Source of the DNA: Alysiella filiformis
GTDB lineage: Bacteria; Pseudomonadota; Gammaproteobacteria; Burkholderiales; Neisseriaceae
Assembly (NCBI RefSeq): GCF_014054525.1
Contig: NZ_CP059564.1
Location: forward strand, 1,622,357-1,686,356
Direction of reading: 5' to 3'
Length of the DNA stretch: 64,000 nt
Of the stretch, positions 16,158 through 25,959 are shown in pieces (positions within the stretch are counted from its first letter, which is position 1; every line of letters begins with the position of its first letter). A program made the position numbers and the translations under genes. A model generated the notes under the pieces. That model was given only the letters and a program-made list of their open reading frames with translations, was not told the origin of the DNA and ran no database searches.

Positions 16158-18746
16158 TTAAGCCACATTCACTTTTGCCGCCACATCATTGTATTCAGGA
16201 ATTTCATTGAAATTCATGTAACGGTAGATTTTGTCGCCGTTTTCGTTGATGATACCGATGTTGGCTTGGTATTCTTCCACAGTCGGGATTTTGCCCAATT
16301 TGGAGCAAATTGCCGCCAATTCAGCCGAACCCAAGAACACATTGGTGTTTTTACCCAAACGGTTGGGGAAGTTGCGCGTTGAAGTGGACATCACGGTTGC
16401 ACCTTCGCGAACTTGCGCTTGGTTACCCATACACAGCGAGCAACCTGGCATTTCCATGCGCGCGCCTGCACGACCCAATACGCCATAGTGTCCTTCATTG
16501 GACAATTCTTGCGCGTCCATTTTGGTAGGCGGTGCCATCCACAGGCGCACAGGAATGTCGCTCTTGCCTTCCAGCAATTTGGACGCAGCGCGGAAGTGTC
16601 CGATGTTGGTCATGCACGAACCGATGAACACTTCATCAATCACCGTGCCTGATTTTTCCGACATGAAACACACATCATCGGGGTCGTTCGGGCAAGCGAT
16701 AATTGGCTCTTTGATTTCGTCCATATTGATTTCAATCACGGCAGCGTATTCCGCGTCTTTGTCGGCTTCCAACAGTTGTGGGTTTGCCAACCATGCTTCC
16801 ATCGCTTTAATGCGGCGTTCCAAAGTACGCGCATCGGCATAGCCATCGGCAATCATGTTCTTCATCAACACGATATTGGAAGTCATGTACTCAATAATCG
16901 GTTCTTTGTTCAAATGAACGGTACAGCCAGCCGCAGAACGTTCCGCAGAAGCGTCTGTGATTTCAAAGGCTTGTTCCACTTTCAAATCGGGCAAACCTTC
17001 AATTTCCAAAATGCGACCCGAGAAAATGTTTTTCTTGCCTGCTTTGGCAACGGTCAGCAAGCCTTGTTTGATGGCGTACAAAGGAATCGCGTTGACCAAA
17101 TCGCGCAAGGTTACACCAGGTTGCAGGCTGCCTGAAAAACGCACCAACACCGATTCAGGCATATCCAAAGGCATCACGCCAGTTGCCGCCGCAAACGCCA
17201 CCAAACCCGAACCTGCTGGGAATGAAATGCCAATGGGGAAACGGGTGTGCGAGTCGCCACCAGTACCCACAGTATCGGGCAAGAGCAAGCGGTTCAACCA
17301 AGAGTGAATCACGCCATCACCAGGGCGCAAAGACACGCCACCGCGCGTAGAAATGAATTCAGGCAGCTCTTTGTGGGTGCGAACGTCCACAGGTTTGGGG
17401 TAAGCAGCCGTGTGGCAGAATGATTGCATCACCAAATCCGCCGAGAAACCCAAGCACGCCAAGTCTTTCAATTCATCGCGTGTCATCGGACCAGTCGTGT
17501 CTTGCGAGCCGACTGTGGTCATGCGTGGTTCGCAGTAAGTACCTGGGCGAACGCCTTGACCTTCGGGCAAACCGCAAGCGCGACCGACCATTTTTTGTGC
17601 CAAAGTGAAACCTGCTTTGCTTTCGGCAGGGGCTTGTGGCAAGCGGAATTTGTCAGAGGCTGGCAAACCCAAAGCCTCACGCGCTTTGGCGGTTAAGCCG
17701 CGACCGATAATCAAGTTAATGCGACCGCCAGCCTGAACTTCGTCCAACAAAACTTGGGATTTCAATTCAAATTGGGCAACGGTTTCGCCATTTTTCACGA
17801 TTTTGCCTTCGTATGGGAAAATGTCCACCACATCGCCCATTTTCAATTCAGACACGTCCACTTCAATCGGCAACGCGCCAGAGTCTTCTTGCGTGTTAAA
17901 GAAAATTGGGGCAATTTTGCCACCCAAGCACACACCGCCAAAGCGTTTGTTTGGCACAAATGGAATGTCTTCGCCCGTATGCCAAATCACGGAATTGGTT
18001 GCGGATTTGCGAGATGAACCCGTACCCACCACATCGCCCACATAGGCAACCAAATTGCCTTTGGCTTTCAATTCTTCCAAAGTTTTAATGGGGCCGATTT
18101 CGCCTGCTTTATCGGGGGTAATGCCATCGCGTGGGTTTTTCAACATTGCCAATGCGTGCAAAGGAATGTCGGGGCGCGACCATGCGTCAGGTGCGGGCGA
18201 CAAGTCGTCTGTGTTGGTTTCGCCATCTACTTTGAACACGGTAACGGTGATTTTTTCAGGCACGGCAGGGCGCGATGTGAACCATTCCGCGTCTGCCCAA
18301 GATTGCAACACGGCTTGCGCGTTCACATTGCCTTTGTCGGCTTTTTCTTTCACATCGTGGAAAGAATCAAACATCAACAAAGTGTGTTTCAAACCTTCGG
18401 CGGCAATGGGCGCGAGTTTGTCGTTGTCCAACAATTCAATCAGGGGGTGAATGTTGTAACCGCCCAGCATGGTGCCGAGCAATTCGGTGGCGTATTCGGG
18501 CGACACCAGTGGGCTGGATACGCTGCCTTCGGCAATGGCTGCCAAGAATGAGGCTTTGACTTTGGCGGCATCGTCCACACCAGCAGGTACGCGGTTGGCG
18601 AGCAAGTCCAACAAGAATTCGCCTTCGCCAGCAGGTGGGTTTTTCAACAATTCAGCCAAATCAGCCATTTGTTGGGCGGTCAAAGGCAGGGCGGGAATGC
18701 CTTGTGCAGCGCGTTCGGCTGCGGCTTTGCGGTAGGCTTCTAACAT
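16158..18746 (-). CDS. acnB: Aconitate hydratase B
   Basis: An 862-residue protein, the usual AcnB length. The N-terminal HEAT-like domain ([20 protein letters not shown]) precedes the swivel domain, as in AcnB and not AcnA. Iron-sulfur cysteines are in [12 protein letters not shown] plus one upstream in [13 protein letters not shown]. It interconverts citrate and isocitrate, the step before the isocitrate dehydrogenase at the window end. AcnB apo-protein is a known post-transcriptional regulator in enterobacteria; whether that holds here is unknown. A DUS is embedded in the coding sequence near 17130. Confidence 0.97.
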   Translation of the reverse strand: MLEAYRKAAAERAAQGIPALPLTAQQMADLAELLKNPPAGEGEFLLDLLANRVPAGVDDAAKVKASFLAAIAEGSVSSPLVSPEYATELLGTMLGGYNIHPLIELLDNDKLAPIAAEGLKHTLLMFDSFHDVKEKADKGNVNAQAVLQSWADAEWFTSRPAVPEKITVTVFKVDGETNTDDLSPAPDAWSRPDIPLHALAMLKNPRDGITPDKAGEIGPIKTLEELKAKGNLVAYVGDVVGTGSSRKSATNSVIWHTGEDIPFVPNKRFGGVCLGGKIAPIFFNTQEDSGALPIEVDVSELKMGDVVDIFPYEGKIVKNGETVAQFELKSQVLLDEVQAGGRINLIIGRGLTAKAREALGLPASDKFRLPQAPAESKAGFTLAQKMVGRACGLPEGQGVRPGTYCEPRMTTVGSQDTTGPMTRDELKDLACLGFSADLVMQSFCHTAAYPKPVDVRTHKELPEFISTRGGVSLRPGDGVIHSWLNRLLLPDTVGTGGDSHTRFPIGISFPAGSGLVAFAAATGVMPLDMPESVLVRFSGSLQPGVTLRDLVNAIPLYAIKQGLLTVAKAGKKNIFSGRILEIEGLPDLKVEQAFEITDASAERSAAGCTVHLNKEPIIEYMTSNIVLMKNMIADGYADARTLERRIKAMEAWLANPQLLEADKDAEYAAVIEINMDEIKEPIIACPNDPDDVCFMSEKSGTVIDEVFIGSCMTNIGHFRAASKLLEGKSDIPVRLWMAPPTKMDAQELSNEGHYGVLGRAGARMEMPGCSLCMGNQAQVREGATVMSTSTRNFPNRLGKNTNVFLGSAELAAICSKLGKIPTVEEYQANIGIINENGDKIYRYMNFNEIPEYNDVAAKVNVA

Positions 18747-18930
18747 TTCTTTTGTTCCTTATGTTTGGGGATATGTTTTTCTTTTAAATGGGTGTTTCAG
18801 GCTGCCTGAAACGGTGTGTAGTCGTGCGACTATTTCATAATCATAGCTGAAATTTACAAAATTTGGCAATATATTTTCAGGGGGAAATCGGCTTTTTCAG
18901 GCTGCCTGAAAATGTGTCTCAAAAATCTGC

Positions 18931-18959
18931 TTGCCAATTTAGGCATTCGTGTTTACACT
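18931..18959 (+). promoter_or_regulatory. Sigma70-type promoter of the transporter-trehalase operon
   Basis: TTGCCA (18931-18936), a 17-base spacer and TACACT (18954-18959). The predicted start near 18966 falls at the edge of the LacI-type palindrome. The gap 18747-19038 also holds two palindromic DUS (18796-18811, 18896-18912). Confidence 0.55.
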
Positions 18960-18967
18960 AAAATAAA

Positions 18968-18985
18968 AATGACACCGATGTCATT
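18968..18985 (+). promoter_or_regulatory. LacI/GalR-type operator overlapping the transcription start
   Basis: AATGACACCGATGTCATT is an 18-base palindrome with a central CG and one mismatch per half, the form of LacI/GalR operators. It lies right after the -10 box of the transporter-trehalase operon, a classic repression position. No LacI-family gene is in the window, so the regulator must lie elsewhere. Confidence 0.6.
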
Positions 18986-19038
18986 ACCTCAGTGCGGCAA
19001 ATAAACCGCTTTTCTGTTTATTCCACAAGGAATGTGCC

Positions 19039-20265
19039 ATGAAACATTTCCCCATTAAATTGGCATTGTTTATCAATTACTTTGTCTTTGCCATTTTGCT
19101 CAATAGCGTGGGCATTGTGATTCAACAATCGCTTGCCAACTACGGTGTTTCCGCCACCGAAGCCAGTATTTTAGAAGCATTTAAAGATTTGCCGATTGCG
19201 ATTGTGTCGTTTTTCGTTGCTTCATTTTTGCCGAAATTTGGTTACAAAAACAGCATGTTGCTCGGCTTGGCATTGGTGTTTGCAGGCTGCCTGACCATGT
19301 ATTTGGGTAACTCGTTTGGCAGCAGCAAAATCCTGTTTTTAACCATAGGCGTGGCATTTGCCTTTATCAAAGTGTCCGTGTATTCCATGATAGGCTTGTT
19401 CACCAACAGCAAGGAAGAACACAACAGTTTCATGAGTTCCATTGAAGGCTTTTTCATGATAGGCATTGCGTCCGCCTATTTCCTGTTCCCCGCGTTTTTT
19501 GACGCGAACGACCCCAATGGCTGGCTGCGCGTGTATTTGCTGTTGGCGGCTTTGGTGGCGGTGGCATTTTTTCTGTTGCTGTTTACCAAAGTGGAGGTGG
19601 AAACACCCAAATCTTCAGGCAGCCTGTCCGATGATTTTGTTGGTATGTTGAAAATGGCGGCATTGCCTTTGACGATTTTCTTTGTGTTGAGCGCATTCTG
19701 TTTTGTGATGGTGGAACAAGGGATTATGACTTGGCTGCCGACTTTCAACCAAAAAGTTTTGTCGCTGAATGAAACATTGAGCGTACAAATGGCGAGCATT
19801 TTGGCATTGTCATTGGCGGCTGGGCGTTTTTTGGCGGGGCAGTTGGTTAAAAAAATCCATTGGCTGACTTTGCTGATTGGCTGCCTGTTGGCGGCGGCTG
19901 CGGTGGTGGTGTTTGTGTTGCCATCGGCTTTGAACGCCAACCCACAAACCATTCATTCATTTAGTGACATTCCCGCGATTGGCTTTATTTTCCCTTTAAT
20001 TGGCTTGTTTATTGCACCGATTTACCCCTTGATTAGTTCGGCAACTTTGTCCGCCTTGCCCAAACATTTGCACAGCCCGATGACGGGTTTGATTGTGATT
20101 TTCTCCGCATTGGGCGGTACTTTGGGTTCGCGCATTATTGGCATGTTGTTTGAAAATGTGGGTGGCGCACAGGCGTTTTATTTCATGTTAATTCCGATTG
20201 CGATTTTGATTGTTTCATTGATTTTGTTGAACAAATTCATTAAAGGATACGGCAATGCAGCTTAA
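19039..20265 (+). CDS. Major facilitator superfamily transporter, probably for trehalose or a related sugar
   Basis: A 408-residue protein with about twelve membrane helices in two six-helix halves, for example LALFINYFVFAILLNSVGIV at the start and PLTIFFVLSAFCFVMVEQGI in the middle. The YKNSMLLGLA stretch after helix 2 fits the MFS loop position. The trehalase ATG lies 11 bases before its stop, so the two proteins are made together. Uptake of the trehalase substrate is therefore the best guess; sequence alone does not give specificity. A DUS encodes SGSLSDD in its central loop. Confidence 0.82.
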   Translation: MKHFPIKLALFINYFVFAILLNSVGIVIQQSLANYGVSATEASILEAFKDLPIAIVSFFVASFLPKFGYKNSMLLGLALVFAGCLTMYLGNSFGSSKILFLTIGVAFAFIKVSVYSMIGLFTNSKEEHNSFMSSIEGFFMIGIASAYFLFPAFFDANDPNGWLRVYLLLAALVAVAFFLLLFTKVEVETPKSSGSLSDDFVGMLKMAALPLTIFFVLSAFCFVMVEQGIMTWLPTFNQKVLSLNETLSVQMASILALSLAAGRFLAGQLVKKIHWLTLLIGCLLAAAAVVVFVLPSALNANPQTIHSFSDIPAIGFIFPLIGLFIAPIYPLISSATLSALPKHLHSPMTGLIVIFSALGGTLGSRIIGMLFENVGGAQAFYFMLIPIAILIVSLILLNKFIKGYGNAA

Positions 20266-22087
20266 AATCAACCGCGACCAAATCTTAAACGACTTATTGG
20301 CGCAACAATCCACGCAAGGCACACGCACCATTACCATTGACGACACAGGCAACAAACAATTTACCGTGTTTGGCGAAAATGGCGAACAATTTGACGTGCG
20401 CGGCACTTATTATTTAGCCAATTTATTGCAAGAAGTGTGGCTGGGCAATGGCGAATTGGACACCGAAAAAGTGTTGATGCTTCCATTGGAACGCGTTGAT
20501 TATTTAATGAAAAATCATTATTGGAACGTGTTGAGCCGCCGCATGAATGCCGACAATGTGCTTGCCAATTTGTTTGATGAAAAACGCAGCAGCGAAAAAT
20601 CCTATTTGTATGTGCCAGCTGCCGATGTGGACGGTTTGGCGTACTATCGCCGCATTACCGCTCAATATGACAATATTGAGATTATTGAGCTGCCTGCTCC
20701 GCCTTATTCTGCTGATTTATTGAAAGAAATTGATGAGAAAGCGGGTTTATTGGCATTGAAATACGACAAAGCAACCGACCAACCTTTGCCCTATGTCGTA
20801 CCAGGGGGGCGGTTTAATGAAATGTATGGCTGGGACAGCTATTTCATCGGCTTGGGCTTGATGGCGCACGACCAATACGAATTGGCACGCGGTATGTTGG
20901 AAAACATTGCCTATCAAATCAAATACTACGGCAAAATGCTCAACGCCAACCGCAGCTATTATTTGACGCGCTCGCAGCCACCGTTTTACACGCCCTATTT
21001 AGCCGCGTTTTACCGCCAATATGCCGACAGGCTGCCTGAAAACTGGCTGGCAGAGCATTTGGCAATCGCCATTCAAGAATACGAACAGGTTTGGCAAAAC
21101 CCGAACACGCATTATTTTGCCGACATCGGTTTGAACCATTATTTTGACGAAGGCGTGGGTCGCCCCAAAGAAACCGAAGAAGGGCATTTTCGCGTGATTT
21201 TGCAGCAATTTGCCGACAAACACGGCATGAATTGGCAAGATTTTGAGCGCGAATACGATTCAGGCAGCCTGAAAGAACCCGAGCTAGACCGCTATTTTGA
21301 ACACGACCGCGCCATGCGCGAAAGCGGACACGACACCACCACCCGTTTGGACGATGTGTGTGCCGACACCGCTTGTGTGGATTTGAACGCCATTTTGTAT
21401 CGCGTGGAAGCGGATATTGCCCAATTATTATTGGAATATTATCCACAAGGTTTTGAATTTGCAGGTCAAACTTATTCGTACGACCGCTTTTTTGAATACG
21501 CAGAAAAACGCTATCTCGCCATGCAGCAATATTTGTGGAATGAAGCGGACGGCACATTCTACGATTACAACCATTTGACGAAAAAGCAAAATGCGTTTGT
21601 ATCCGCCAGCAATTTGTTTCCACTTTGGGCGAAGGCGTGCAGCCCCACGCAAGCGAAACGCGCGGTAGCCAGCCAGTTGCCGCAACTGTTGCGCGTGGGT
21701 GGCATTGCGTCCACCGCCCCCATTTCAGGCAGCCTGAATGTGGAACGCCAATGGGATTATCCCTACGGCTGGGCACCGCACCAAATTTTGATTTGGGAAG
21801 GTTTGCAACATTTTGGTTTTGCTGATGAAATGCACCAAGCGGCATTTGCGTGGGTGCAAACCATTGTCCGCGCAACGGTGGAATACAACGGTTTGATTCC
21901 CGAAAAATTCAACGTGGAACAAAGTTCGCACAAAACCAATGTGGAATATGGCAATGTGGGGGCGGTGTTTGACTATGTGCCAGCAGGCGGTTTTGGTTGG
22001 ACGAATGCGTCTTTGATTTTGGGTATTGCAAAATTGACCCAAGCGCAGAAAGATGAATTGAATGCGCTGGCAGATTCAACGGTTTGA
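20255..22087 (+). CDS. GH37 trehalase, neutral-trehalase-like, cytoplasmic
   Basis: A 610-residue protein with an AAAGGA ribosome site (20242-20247) and no signal peptide. Both trehalase signatures are present: PGGRFNEMYGWDSYF (about residue 183) and QWDYPYGWAP (about residue 498). The catalytic acid is expected at D360 in RESGHDTTTRLDD and the partner at E550 in IPEKFNVE. The RESGHDTT form recalls fungal neutral trehalases more than periplasmic E. coli TreA, which has ESGWDFS. It should split trehalose to two glucoses in the cytoplasm, after uptake by the coupled transporter. DUS occur inside the coding region (DSGSLKEPE, PISGSLNVE). Confidence 0.9.
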   Translation: MQLKINRDQILNDLLAQQSTQGTRTITIDDTGNKQFTVFGENGEQFDVRGTYYLANLLQEVWLGNGELDTEKVLMLPLERVDYLMKNHYWNVLSRRMNADNVLANLFDEKRSSEKSYLYVPAADVDGLAYYRRITAQYDNIEIIELPAPPYSADLLKEIDEKAGLLALKYDKATDQPLPYVVPGGRFNEMYGWDSYFIGLGLMAHDQYELARGMLENIAYQIKYYGKMLNANRSYYLTRSQPPFYTPYLAAFYRQYADRLPENWLAEHLAIAIQEYEQVWQNPNTHYFADIGLNHYFDEGVGRPKETEEGHFRVILQQFADKHGMNWQDFEREYDSGSLKEPELDRYFEHDRAMRESGHDTTTRLDDVCADTACVDLNAILYRVEADIAQLLLEYYPQGFEFAGQTYSYDRFFEYAEKRYLAMQQYLWNEADGTFYDYNHLTKKQNAFVSASNLFPLWAKACSPTQAKRAVASQLPQLLRVGGIASTAPISGSLNVERQWDYPYGWAPHQILIWEGLQHFGFADEMHQAAFAWVQTIVRATVEYNGLIPEKFNVEQSSHKTNVEYGNVGAVFDYVPAGGFGWTNASLILGIAKLTQAQKDELNALADSTV

Positions 22088-22105
22088 TTTTCATCGTTAA
22101 AAACA

Positions 22106-22150
22106 TTCAGGCAGCCTGAAAAATGCGTTTCAGGCTGCCTGAAATATTTT
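22106..22150 (+). terminator. Intrinsic terminator from two palindromic DUS after the trehalase gene
   Basis: TTCAGGCAGCCTGAA (22106-22120) and TTCAGGCTGCCTGAA (22129-22143) form a 15-base stem with an 8-base loop, followed by ATATTTTTAG. It also separates the converging bestrophin gene. Confidence 0.8.
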
Positions 22151-23061
22151 TAGCTTAAATAAAAATCCTGCGCCACCAACGCGGGCGGCACATCGCGCCC
22201 CAAACTCATCAACAATTCGCGTTCCATTAAAATGACCATGCTGTCTAGCGGCAAATCATTGTCTTGCGTGCCAAATGGCTCTTCCAGTTGCAAACTCAAC
22301 GCGTCCAAACCCAAAAACATGTACACCAGCCACGCCACCATCAACGGTGTCCAAAAACCCAGCTCGCTGTGTATCGCAAAGGGCAACATCACGCAAAAAC
22401 TGTACACCGCACGGCGCAATAATGCCGAATAAACAAAGGGCAGGGGCGTGCTGGCAATGCGGTCGCAGCCTGCCTGAATGCTGCCCAGCGATGTAATGTG
22501 GGCGGTCAGTTGCGTGTAGATGATGTCGCTGATGTGCTTTTGTTGGTGTGCGGCAATCAGATTGTTTTGGATTTGTTGTAAACAATATTGTGGCAAATTA
22601 ATGTGTTGTTTAAATTGAATAATATCATTTTCATCAAATTGCCCATATCGCGAAAATAATTCGGGCGCGGCTGCCTGAACGCGCAAACGGTCGCGCAACA
22701 AATGCACAAACACAATCACGCGCTCCAACACGATTTCGCGTTGTTCGGGCGGCAAAATGGCGGTGTCGCGCGCCAAATGGCGTTCGGTCGCAATCAACGC
22801 GCCCCACAATTTGCGACCTTCCCACCAACGGTCGTAGCAAGCGTTGTTGCGAAAGCCCAAAAACAGCGACAGCACCACACCAAAAATCGTGAAGCCCACC
22901 AATGGTGGCGCAGGCACGTCCAGCCAGCGATAATGCACCACCATTGCCAGCACCACCGACAAAGCCGATAAGCCCAAAATTTCAGGCAGCACTTGCGGTA
23001 AAATCGTGCCACGCCACGCGAAAAGCAGCGTAAAAGTATTGTTTTTATTGCGGATAATCAT
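22150..23061 (-). CDS. Bestrophin-family (UPF0187) ion channel protein
   Basis: A 303-residue protein of normal bacterial bestrophin length. It shows the N-terminal pattern of the family (TLLFAWRGTILPQVLPEI), the GFTIFGVVLSLFLGFRNNAC segment, YDRWWEGRKLWGAL with the conserved RWWEGRxxWG, and helices near residues 215-255. Bacterial homologues form pentameric channels in the inner membrane (KpBest conducts cations). Physiological role unknown. The gene is isolated, with repeats upstream. Confidence 0.88.
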   Translation of the reverse strand: MIIRNKNNTFTLLFAWRGTILPQVLPEILGLSALSVVLAMVVHYRWLDVPAPPLVGFTIFGVVLSLFLGFRNNACYDRWWEGRKLWGALIATERHLARDTAILPPEQREIVLERVIVFVHLLRDRLRVQAAAPELFSRYGQFDENDIIQFKQHINLPQYCLQQIQNNLIAAHQQKHISDIIYTQLTAHITSLGSIQAGCDRIASTPLPFVYSALLRRAVYSFCVMLPFAIHSELGFWTPLMVAWLVYMFLGLDALSLQLEEPFGTQDNDLPLDSMVILMERELLMSLGRDVPPALVAQDFYLS

Positions 23062-23123
23062 AATATTGTTTTGCGAGAAGGTTTTTCAGGCTGCCTGAAA
23101 ATATTTTTTAATAAAAGACAAGG

Positions 23124-23528
23124 TTATTTGATGTATTCATATAAGAAAATTTTTCTCAATCCAAATATATTGTATACTTCAATATATTTAACATTTTTAC
23201 ATCTGTTTGGTTCTACAGTAAGAAAATCTTTATATCCTTTTCCCAATGGAAACTGAAGCCATTCTTTTCTTTTAATCAGAAAAGCCCTATGTCGTAAAGG
23301 TAAAATATCTCTATCTGAATAATATTTCCCTTCAATTTCAATAATTGTTTCATCAATATATTTCCCTTTGTTTGTTTTAATTATGTAAGCACAAGCAGTT
23401 TGAAACTGACCTTTTTCTGCTTTTGTTATTGCAATGTAAGGAAAAATTGTGTTTGTAAATAAAAATAATAAAAATATCCACCAGACAAAAATAAAATGGT
23501 TATCCATTATTTTTTTTATAAATGTCAT
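23124..23528 (-). CDS. AT-rich orphan gene: one-helix membrane protein, function unknown
   Basis: A 134-residue product. An N-terminal hydrophobic helix (about residues 11-36, FIFVWWIFLLFLFTNTIFPY) is followed by a basic, lysine-rich domain with two cysteines (TACAYIIKT and PNRCKN), probably outside the cytoplasm. The coding DNA is far more AT-rich than any neighbour and has no DUS. No clear Shine-Dalgarno is seen before 23528 or the alternative ATG at 23507. I recognise no family. Base composition suggests recent acquisition. Confidence 0.6.
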   Translation of the reverse strand: MTFIKKIMDNHFIFVWWIFLLFLFTNTIFPYIAITKAEKGQFQTACAYIIKTNKGKYIDETIIEIEGKYYSDRDILPLRHRAFLIKRKEWLQFPLGKGYKDFLTVEPNRCKNVKYIEVYNIFGLRKIFLYEYIK

Positions 23529-23626
23529 AATTTAATCTTAATTTTTTGAAATTAAATTTATGTTTAACGCAAATTAAAAAAGCCAGCGTAGGTCGGTTCT
23601 CCGAGCCGAAACCTACTCTGAAAGGC

Positions 23627-23776
23627 TGAAACCTTTGCAAAACCACTACCATCGTCATTCCCGCGTAGGCGGGAATCCAAAGTTGAGTTACACAAACTTT
23701 TGTTTCTTAAAGTTAAAAGTGGATTCCCGTCTACGCGGGAATGACGGCAGTTTTTCTGTTTCAGGCAGCCTGAAAT
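23627..23776. repeat. Composite repeat: TGAAACCTTTGCAAAAC end, two dRS3 units, DUS
   Basis: The MITE end motif (23627-23643) leads into a dRS3 unit, ATTCCCGCGTAGGCGGGAAT (23657-23676). A 46-base spacer containing GTTACACAAACTTTTGTTTC follows, then a second dRS3 unit, ATTCCCGTCTACGCGGGAAT (23723-23742), and a palindromic DUS (23761-23775). Nearly the same unit lies at 35901-36055. dRS3 (ATTCCC-N8-GGGAAT) is a known neisserial repeat and a target of filamentous prophage insertion. The rest of 23529-23812 has no gene. Confidence 0.8.
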
Positions 23777-23812
23777 AATGTAGGTTGGGTTTGACAGCCC
23801 AACCTACACACA

Positions 23813-25216
23813 TCAACACTCCACCACACGCACAGAAATGGGAATGGCTTTTTTCTTTAAAGTAACCGCCAAACCCGCCAGCGAAGTTTCTTTGTAGGTG
23901 GATTTCATGTCCAAGCCTGTTTGCAGCATGGTTTTGATGACCATGTCCAAGCTCACTTTTTTGTTGTTGCCGTCTTCCAGCAGCGACAGTTGTGCCAATT
24001 TAATCGCTTTTTCGGCGGCAATGCCGTTGCGCTCAATGCACGGGATTTGCACCAAGCCGCCTACGGGGTCGCAAGTTAAACCCAAATGGTGTTCCATTGC
24101 CATTTCTGCCGCGTTTTCAATTTGCGCGGTTGTGCCACCACTCACGGCTGAAAACGCGCCTGCTGCCATGGAACACGCCACGCCCACTTCGCCTTGACAA
24201 CCCACTTCCGCCCCTGAAATGGAGGCGTTGGTTTTGTACAAAATGCCGATTGCGCCTGCCACCAGCAGGAAATCTTCAATCGCACGCGGCGCGGCAAGTG
24301 GATGAAATTTATGGAAATAATACAATACCGCAGGCACAATGCCAGCCGCACCATTGGTGGGAGCGGTAACAACACGTCCACCAGCCGCGTTTTCTTCGTT
24401 CACCGCCATCGCGTAAATCATCGGCCACAAATGCGTGTTCAACTGACCTGCCTCACGCAAATTTTGCATTTTCACTGCCAAATCGGGCGCACGGCGTTGC
24501 ACATTCAAACCGCCAGCCAATACACCGCGTTGCTGCAAACCGCGTTCCACGCAATCAAACATGGCTTGGGCAATCGCAGCCACGCGGCGGCGCACGGCAA
24601 GCGGTTTTTCGCCGCTTATTGCGGCTTCGTTTTGCACCACCACTTGCGCGATGGACAAATCTTCTTCATCACAAATGCGCAGCAAATCCGCCATGTGCTT
24701 GAAAGGATAGGGGACGCTGGTCGCATTGCTTTGTTCTTTGCCAAATTGTTCATCGGTAACGATAAAACCGCCGCCGATGGAATAGTAAATTTGTTCGTGC
24801 AAAATTTGCTCTTGGGCATCGTAGGCGATGAAACGCAAACCGTTGGGGTGTTTGGGCAGGCTGTCGCTGTATCGCACCACCATATCGCGCGCCACTTCAA
24901 AATCAATGGTTTGTGTGCCATTCAGTTGTAATTGGGCGTGGGCGTTGATGTGTTCTAGGCGTTCGGGCAGGGTTTCCAAATCCACATTGTGTGGCAGGCT
25001 GCCTTCCAAGCCCAGCAAAATCGCGTCAAACGTGCCATGCCCCAAACCTGTGAGTGCCAGCGAACCATACACTTCGGCAGCAAGGCGTTTTACTTGTGGC
25101 AACACGCCCAAATCGTTCAGGCTGCCTGCAAAGGCGGCGGCGGCTTTCATCGGGCCTACGGTGTGTGAACTGGAAGGACCCAAACCAATTTTAAAAATAT
25201 CAAAAATGCTCAACAT
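23813..25216 (-). CDS. sdaA: L-serine dehydratase, iron-sulfur dependent, single chain
   Basis: A 467-residue protein with the beta domain first ([20 protein letters not shown]) and the alpha domain after about residue 180, the single-chain type 2 layout. Cluster-binding cysteines are expected in [16 protein letters not shown] and [12 protein letters not shown]. It deaminates L-serine to pyruvate and ammonia, feeding the pyruvate dehydrogenase encoded in this window. No serine transporter is adjacent. Confidence 0.95.
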   Translation of the reverse strand: MLSIFDIFKIGLGPSSSHTVGPMKAAAAFAGSLNDLGVLPQVKRLAAEVYGSLALTGLGHGTFDAILLGLEGSLPHNVDLETLPERLEHINAHAQLQLNGTQTIDFEVARDMVVRYSDSLPKHPNGLRFIAYDAQEQILHEQIYYSIGGGFIVTDEQFGKEQSNATSVPYPFKHMADLLRICDEEDLSIAQVVVQNEAAISGEKPLAVRRRVAAIAQAMFDCVERGLQQRGVLAGGLNVQRRAPDLAVKMQNLREAGQLNTHLWPMIYAMAVNEENAAGGRVVTAPTNGAAGIVPAVLYYFHKFHPLAAPRAIEDFLLVAGAIGILYKTNASISGAEVGCQGEVGVACSMAAGAFSAVSGGTTAQIENAAEMAMEHHLGLTCDPVGGLVQIPCIERNGIAAEKAIKLAQLSLLEDGNNKKVSLDMVIKTMLQTGLDMKSTYKETSLAGLAVTLKKKAIPISVRVVEC

Positions 25217-25240
25217 GATGTTTTCTCAATAAAAATGTGC

Positions 25241-25276
25241 TTTCAGGCAGCCTGAAAACAACAAGGCTGCCTGAAA
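25241..25276 (-). terminator. Inverted DUS pair downstream of the SleB-like gene
   Basis: TTTCAGGCAGCCT (25241-25253) pairs with AGGCTGCCTGAAA (25264-25276). On the minus strand it follows the end of the 25299-25787 gene and precedes sdaA. Confidence 0.6.
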
Positions 25277-25298
25277 AAGAAGGGGAAGATAAGAACCA

Positions 25299-25787
25299 TT
25301 AAATCGCTCGGTATTTGAAACCGCGCAAATTGAAAAATTGATGACGACCGATTTTCACGCCTTTTACCGCGCGTGGCGCAGGACGCACACCATTGGCAGA
25401 AAAGAACAATGCACCACGGGTAACATCATGTTGGGTAATGGATTGTTTTTGCGCATAAACTTTGCTTGCCAAATGCTGAATTTGCTTGTGGCGCACGGGG
25501 TGAAACACGCGATTTTTACGCAAACGGTGGTTGTGCGCCCATTGGAATTGTCCTTTTTGATGAATCACGCCACACGCGCTTTTGGGATACAAGCCCGAAC
25601 GCATGCGGTTCAAAATCACATGACCGACCGCAATTTTGCCTTTGTGGGGTTCGCCTTGCGCTTCATAGAAAATGGCGGTTGCCATGCACTTGACTTCTTG
25701 GGCATAGGTTTTGGCGTGGGCTGCCTGCATGGGCAAAAACAGGCTGGCAAACAAAGTGGTCAAAAACAAGAAAAATGTTTTTTTCAT
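25299..25787 (-). CDS. Cell-wall hydrolase of the SleB/Hydrolase_2 family
   Basis: A 162-residue protein with a Sec signal peptide (about residues 1-25, ending MQAAHAKT). The Hydrolase_2 core begins at CMATAIFYEAQGEPHKGKIA, with the probable catalytic Glu in FYEAQGE, then VGHVILNRMRSGLYP and the CGVIHQKGQFQW motif. Members cut peptidoglycan glycan strands; SleB itself acts in spore germination, while Gram-negative homologues remodel the wall. Periplasmic. It sits alone between terminators. Confidence 0.88.
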   Translation of the reverse strand: MKKTFFLFLTTLFASLFLPMQAAHAKTYAQEVKCMATAIFYEAQGEPHKGKIAVGHVILNRMRSGLYPKSACGVIHQKGQFQWAHNHRLRKNRVFHPVRHKQIQHLASKVYAQKQSITQHDVTRGALFFSANGVRPAPRAVKGVKIGRHQFFNLRGFKYRAI

Positions 25788-25888
25788 GTGGTGTTCCTTA
25801 AAATGGGTGTGGGGAAATGTTGTTCATTTCCACAAAAATATTTTTATTGAAGTGATTTGTGAAGAAAAAGGCTGTCTGAAAAACCAAG

Positions 25889-25913
25889 CAGCTAACACAC
25901 GGGGTGTTAGCTG
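25889..25913 (-). terminator. Hairpin after the DUF945 gene
   Basis: CAGCTAACAC (25889-25898) pairs perfectly with GTGTTAGCTG (25904-25913) around a 5-base loop. On the minus strand it is followed by CTTGGTTTTTC. A one-mismatch DUS (AGGCTGTCTGAA) follows at 25869-25880. Confidence 0.65.
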
Positions 25914-25959
25914 TATGGCTTTTATTATAAATGATGAATGGATTTTCGCCAAATTTTGC

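Noticed and set aside
20803-20808. G6 tract in the trehalase gene as a phase-variable repeat
   Set aside because: It encodes the conserved PGGRF signature and is too short to slip often.
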